A stretch of DNA of 44,763 nt from Muribaculaceae bacterium (GTDB taxonomy: Bacteria > Bacteroidota > Bacteroidia > Bacteroidales > Muribaculaceae), in NCBI GenBank assembly GCA_017621845.1, contig JAGASI010000003.1, forward strand, positions 1 through 44,763. Direction: 5' to 3'. Under the pieces are notes generated by a model, which did no database searches, had not been told where the DNA came from, and worked only from the letters and a program-made list of their open reading frames with translations. The translations under genes were made by a program, and so were the position numbers. Below, piece after piece: positions 42,864-44,763 of this stretch; positions within the stretch are counted from its first letter, which is position 1; every line of letters begins with the position of its first letter.

Positions 42864-44420
42864 ATGGATAAAACCTTGAAGTCTCTGATAGTAACTGTCG
42901 CCATCTCATCGATATTCCCACTGTCAACCATAAACGCCCAGACTGAGGGAGGACGACATACCGGCTCCATGCCTGACCGTTTCAAGGAATATCGAGAAAA
43001 AATACTCGGTGATTATAAAAATCACAGAAACCGGATACTGGAAAACTACGACAAATTCCTTGAAGGCGTGTGGACCGAGTTGACTACATTCAAAGGCGAG
43101 GAGTATAATCCCAAACCCAAGCCGGCAACCCCACCACATACCCCCGTCACCAAGCCATCGGCGCCGGCCCAACTTCCTCAACCGACCGCACCTGTTAGCG
43201 TCGACCCGACTCCATCGGTTGTCGATGACACCGACCACGGCAAACCGGATGTCTCACCGACACCGACAACACCTACGCCTACAACAAAACCCACACCTAC
43301 AACGGTTGAGGCCACTCCATTTGACTTCTACGGTATAGAAATCAAGCTCCCTCCCTTAGAAGTGCAACTAATGCACTCCATGCGTAACAAAAACGACTAT
43401 GCTCAACAGTGGCGCAATCTCGCAAACGCCGGGTTTGTCGATAACTTTACCGCCTCAGTCAGAGAATTGGCTCGTGAATACAATCTTAACGACTACCTCT
43501 CGTTTGAATTGTTGATGAAATATGCATCGTCCCGGTATCCCGATGTTGATGCCTCGTCACGCGCCAGTCTCGTACATTTTTTATTGAACAACATGGGATA
43601 TGGCGTTCGCCTCGGCACTACCGACACCGGCGTGACACTACTTCTGCTACCGTTGAAGCAAAAAATATTTGCTCGCTCATTTATGGAAATCGACGGCCAA
43701 CGTTACTATATTTTCACCGATGACAGCCACACACCGGCCGAAGTCGGTGGATATGTCAGCACCTGCCACCTCCCCTCAGGCACCGATACTGGCTCGGCCA
43801 TCGACCTGCTCATCCCCAACGGTCTTAACCTTCCCTATAAACCCTACAAATTTGAGATTTCCTATGGAGGCCTGACTCTAAAGGGCGAACTGAACGCCAA
43901 CATAATGCCCATGCTCTACCACTATCCCCAGATGCCCATGGGTGACTATGCCTCATCCAACCTCCTGCCCGAATTGCGTGAAAGTCTCAAGAGGCAAGTC
44001 AGAGAACAACTCGGCTCAATGCCTAAACTTACTGCAGTAAACACTCTGCTGAGCTTTGTTCAGAATGGATTTGAATACGCCACTGATGAGCAACAACACG
44101 GCTTTGAAAAACCCTATTTCCTGGAAGAAACACTCTTCTATCCCAAATGTGACTGTGAAGACCGGTCTATAATATACGGTTATCTACTATCTAACGCTCT
44201 CGACGTGGAAAATCATTTAATATTCTACCCGGGACATGAATCAGTAGCTCTCACTATTGACTCTGAGCTCGACAACCCTCTCGACGGCGACAATTACACC
44301 TACAAAGGACGACGTTTCCTCATTTCCGACCCCACATTCCTTGGTGCAACAACCGGTATGTGCATGCCTCAATTCAAAACAACAACCCCCAAAATCGACT
44401 ATGAATATCAAGTAAAATAA
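42864..44420 (+). CDS. Exported transglutaminase-like cysteine protein
   Basis: The ATG at 42864 gives 518 residues with a good signal peptide (SLIVTVAISSIFPLSTINAQ); the frame opens earlier at 42810 but inside a hairpin. A helical stretch (about 30-70) and a Pro/Thr-rich linker with several TPTT repeats (about 85-150) come first. The C-terminal half carries a papain/transglutaminase-type triad: C431 in CDCEDRSIIYGYLL, H458 in YPGHESVAL and D489 in LISDPTF. The family includes proteases and peptide-crosslinking enzymes, so the reaction is not certain. It closes the plus-strand run of exported proteins and is followed by a terminator. Confidence 0.82.
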   Translation: MDKTLKSLIVTVAISSIFPLSTINAQTEGGRHTGSMPDRFKEYREKILGDYKNHRNRILENYDKFLEGVWTELTTFKGEEYNPKPKPATPPHTPVTKPSAPAQLPQPTAPVSVDPTPSVVDDTDHGKPDVSPTPTTPTPTTKPTPTTVEATPFDFYGIEIKLPPLEVQLMHSMRNKNDYAQQWRNLANAGFVDNFTASVRELAREYNLNDYLSFELLMKYASSRYPDVDASSRASLVHFLLNNMGYGVRLGTTDTGVTLLLLPLKQKIFARSFMEIDGQRYYIFTDDSHTPAEVGGYVSTCHLPSGTDTGSAIDLLIPNGLNLPYKPYKFEISYGGLTLKGELNANIMPMLYHYPQMPMGDYASSNLLPELRESLKRQVREQLGSMPKLTAVNTLLSFVQNGFEYATDEQQHGFEKPYFLEETLFYPKCDCEDRSIIYGYLLSNALDVENHLIFYPGHESVALTIDSELDNPLDGDNYTYKGRRFLISDPTFLGATTGMCMPQFKTTTPKIDYEYQVK

Positions 44421-44496
44421 CTACATATCAACAACATAGCCAACCGTACATACAATCAATATAAACCTTATACACAACAATATATACACCTCTAAT

Positions 44497-44527
44497 AAAA
44501 TCCCGGCCATAGGCGTCGGGATTTTTT
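44497..44527 (+). terminator. Terminator after the transglutaminase-like gene
   Basis: A 9-bp stem (44497-44505 with 44517-44525) followed by a T run at 44522-44527 forms a standard rho-independent terminator for the run that begins at 34088. Confidence 0.85.
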
Positions 44528-44723
44528 CTTGTTCCACCAAGATTAAGAAATTGTTTAAAAATAAAAGTGAATGACCTCCTGAGCCCCGCACACTCATAAA
44601 CACACCCACAGAGTGATGTTTCCCACGGCTCTTTCATTTAAAATTTAAATAAGCGCATAATACCCTTACCCGATTCATTTCGAGTCAGGTAAATCTTTAT
44701 GAGCTGTATGTTAGTTATTTATC

Positions 44724-44756
44724 TTTGGTTTGAAAGATAAAAATTCATTATTTTTG
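44724..44756 (+). promoter_or_regulatory. Promoter for a gene beyond the right end
   Basis: TTTG at 44724-44727, a 21-nt gap and TATTTTTG at 44749-44756 match the Bacteroidota promoter. The gene itself lies outside the window. The region 44528-44723 holds no gene that I can see. Confidence 0.55.
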
Positions 44757-44763
44757 TGATAAA

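Overview
The window looks like a chromosomal segment of a gut Bacteroidales bacterium, most likely Muribaculaceae or a close relative. The basis is a SusC/SusD/SusE/SusF-type outer-membrane locus, many short-signal lipoproteins, Bacteroidota promoters (TTTG, about 20 nt, TAnnTTTG), few Shine-Dalgarno sites, and protein families such as DUF4384 and caspase-like C14 proteins with TPRs. The genus is inferred; no rRNA or other taxonomic marker is present. I saw no tRNA, rRNA, CRISPR array, transposase or phage gene.

Layout. (1) 1-1950 is an eroded left edge: the tail of an unknown gene, a C-terminal scrap of an acyltransferase-3 protein, an N-terminal scrap of a sugar-phosphate transferase, then a two-TM orphan protein and a strong terminator. 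(2) 2050-10608 is a tightly packed plus-strand surface-glycan operon: GT4 glycosyltransferase, sugar-transfer-associated ATP-grasp, phosphoglycosyl transferase, DegT-like PLP enzyme, ATP-grasp, CapK-like adenylate-forming enzyme, CapA-like protein and another ATP-grasp. Three ATP-grasp ligases, an adenylating enzyme and a CapA protein suggest a glycan carrying amide-linked or acyl substituents. (3) 10651-18893, minus strand: susC-susD-susE-like-susF-like, followed by a HAD phosphatase. No glycoside hydrolase is present. A perfect 26-bp palindrome separates susD from susE. (4) 19532-23023, minus strand: a DUF4836-like lipoprotein gene, a divergent ABC ATPase and an FtsX-type permease. (5) 23322-25861, plus strand: a class I aminotransferase and tyrS. 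(6) 25980-29695: two paralogous membrane-anchored Ser/Thr kinases. (7) 29847-33199: thrS-infC-rpmI-rplT with its promoter, leader hairpin, structured rpmI-rplT spacer and terminator. (8) 33200-34087: a gene-free block with a cluster of GC-rich palindromic repeats and a promoter. (9) 34088-44420: a plus-strand run of membrane or exported proteins, namely a CHASE2 sensor split by a frameshift in a G8 tract, a FecR-like exported protein, a propeller/OmpA-like protein, a TPR-caspase protein, a DUF4384 protein, a small exported protein and an exported transglutaminase-like protein, ending in a terminator.

The two regions that most resemble an undescribed system are the ATP-grasp-rich glycan operon (2) and the CHASE2/caspase/DUF4384/transglutaminase run (9). 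In region 9 nearly every product is predicted to leave the cytoplasm, two products share an unnamed module of about 130 residues, and the first gene has a homopolymer that could act as an on/off switch.
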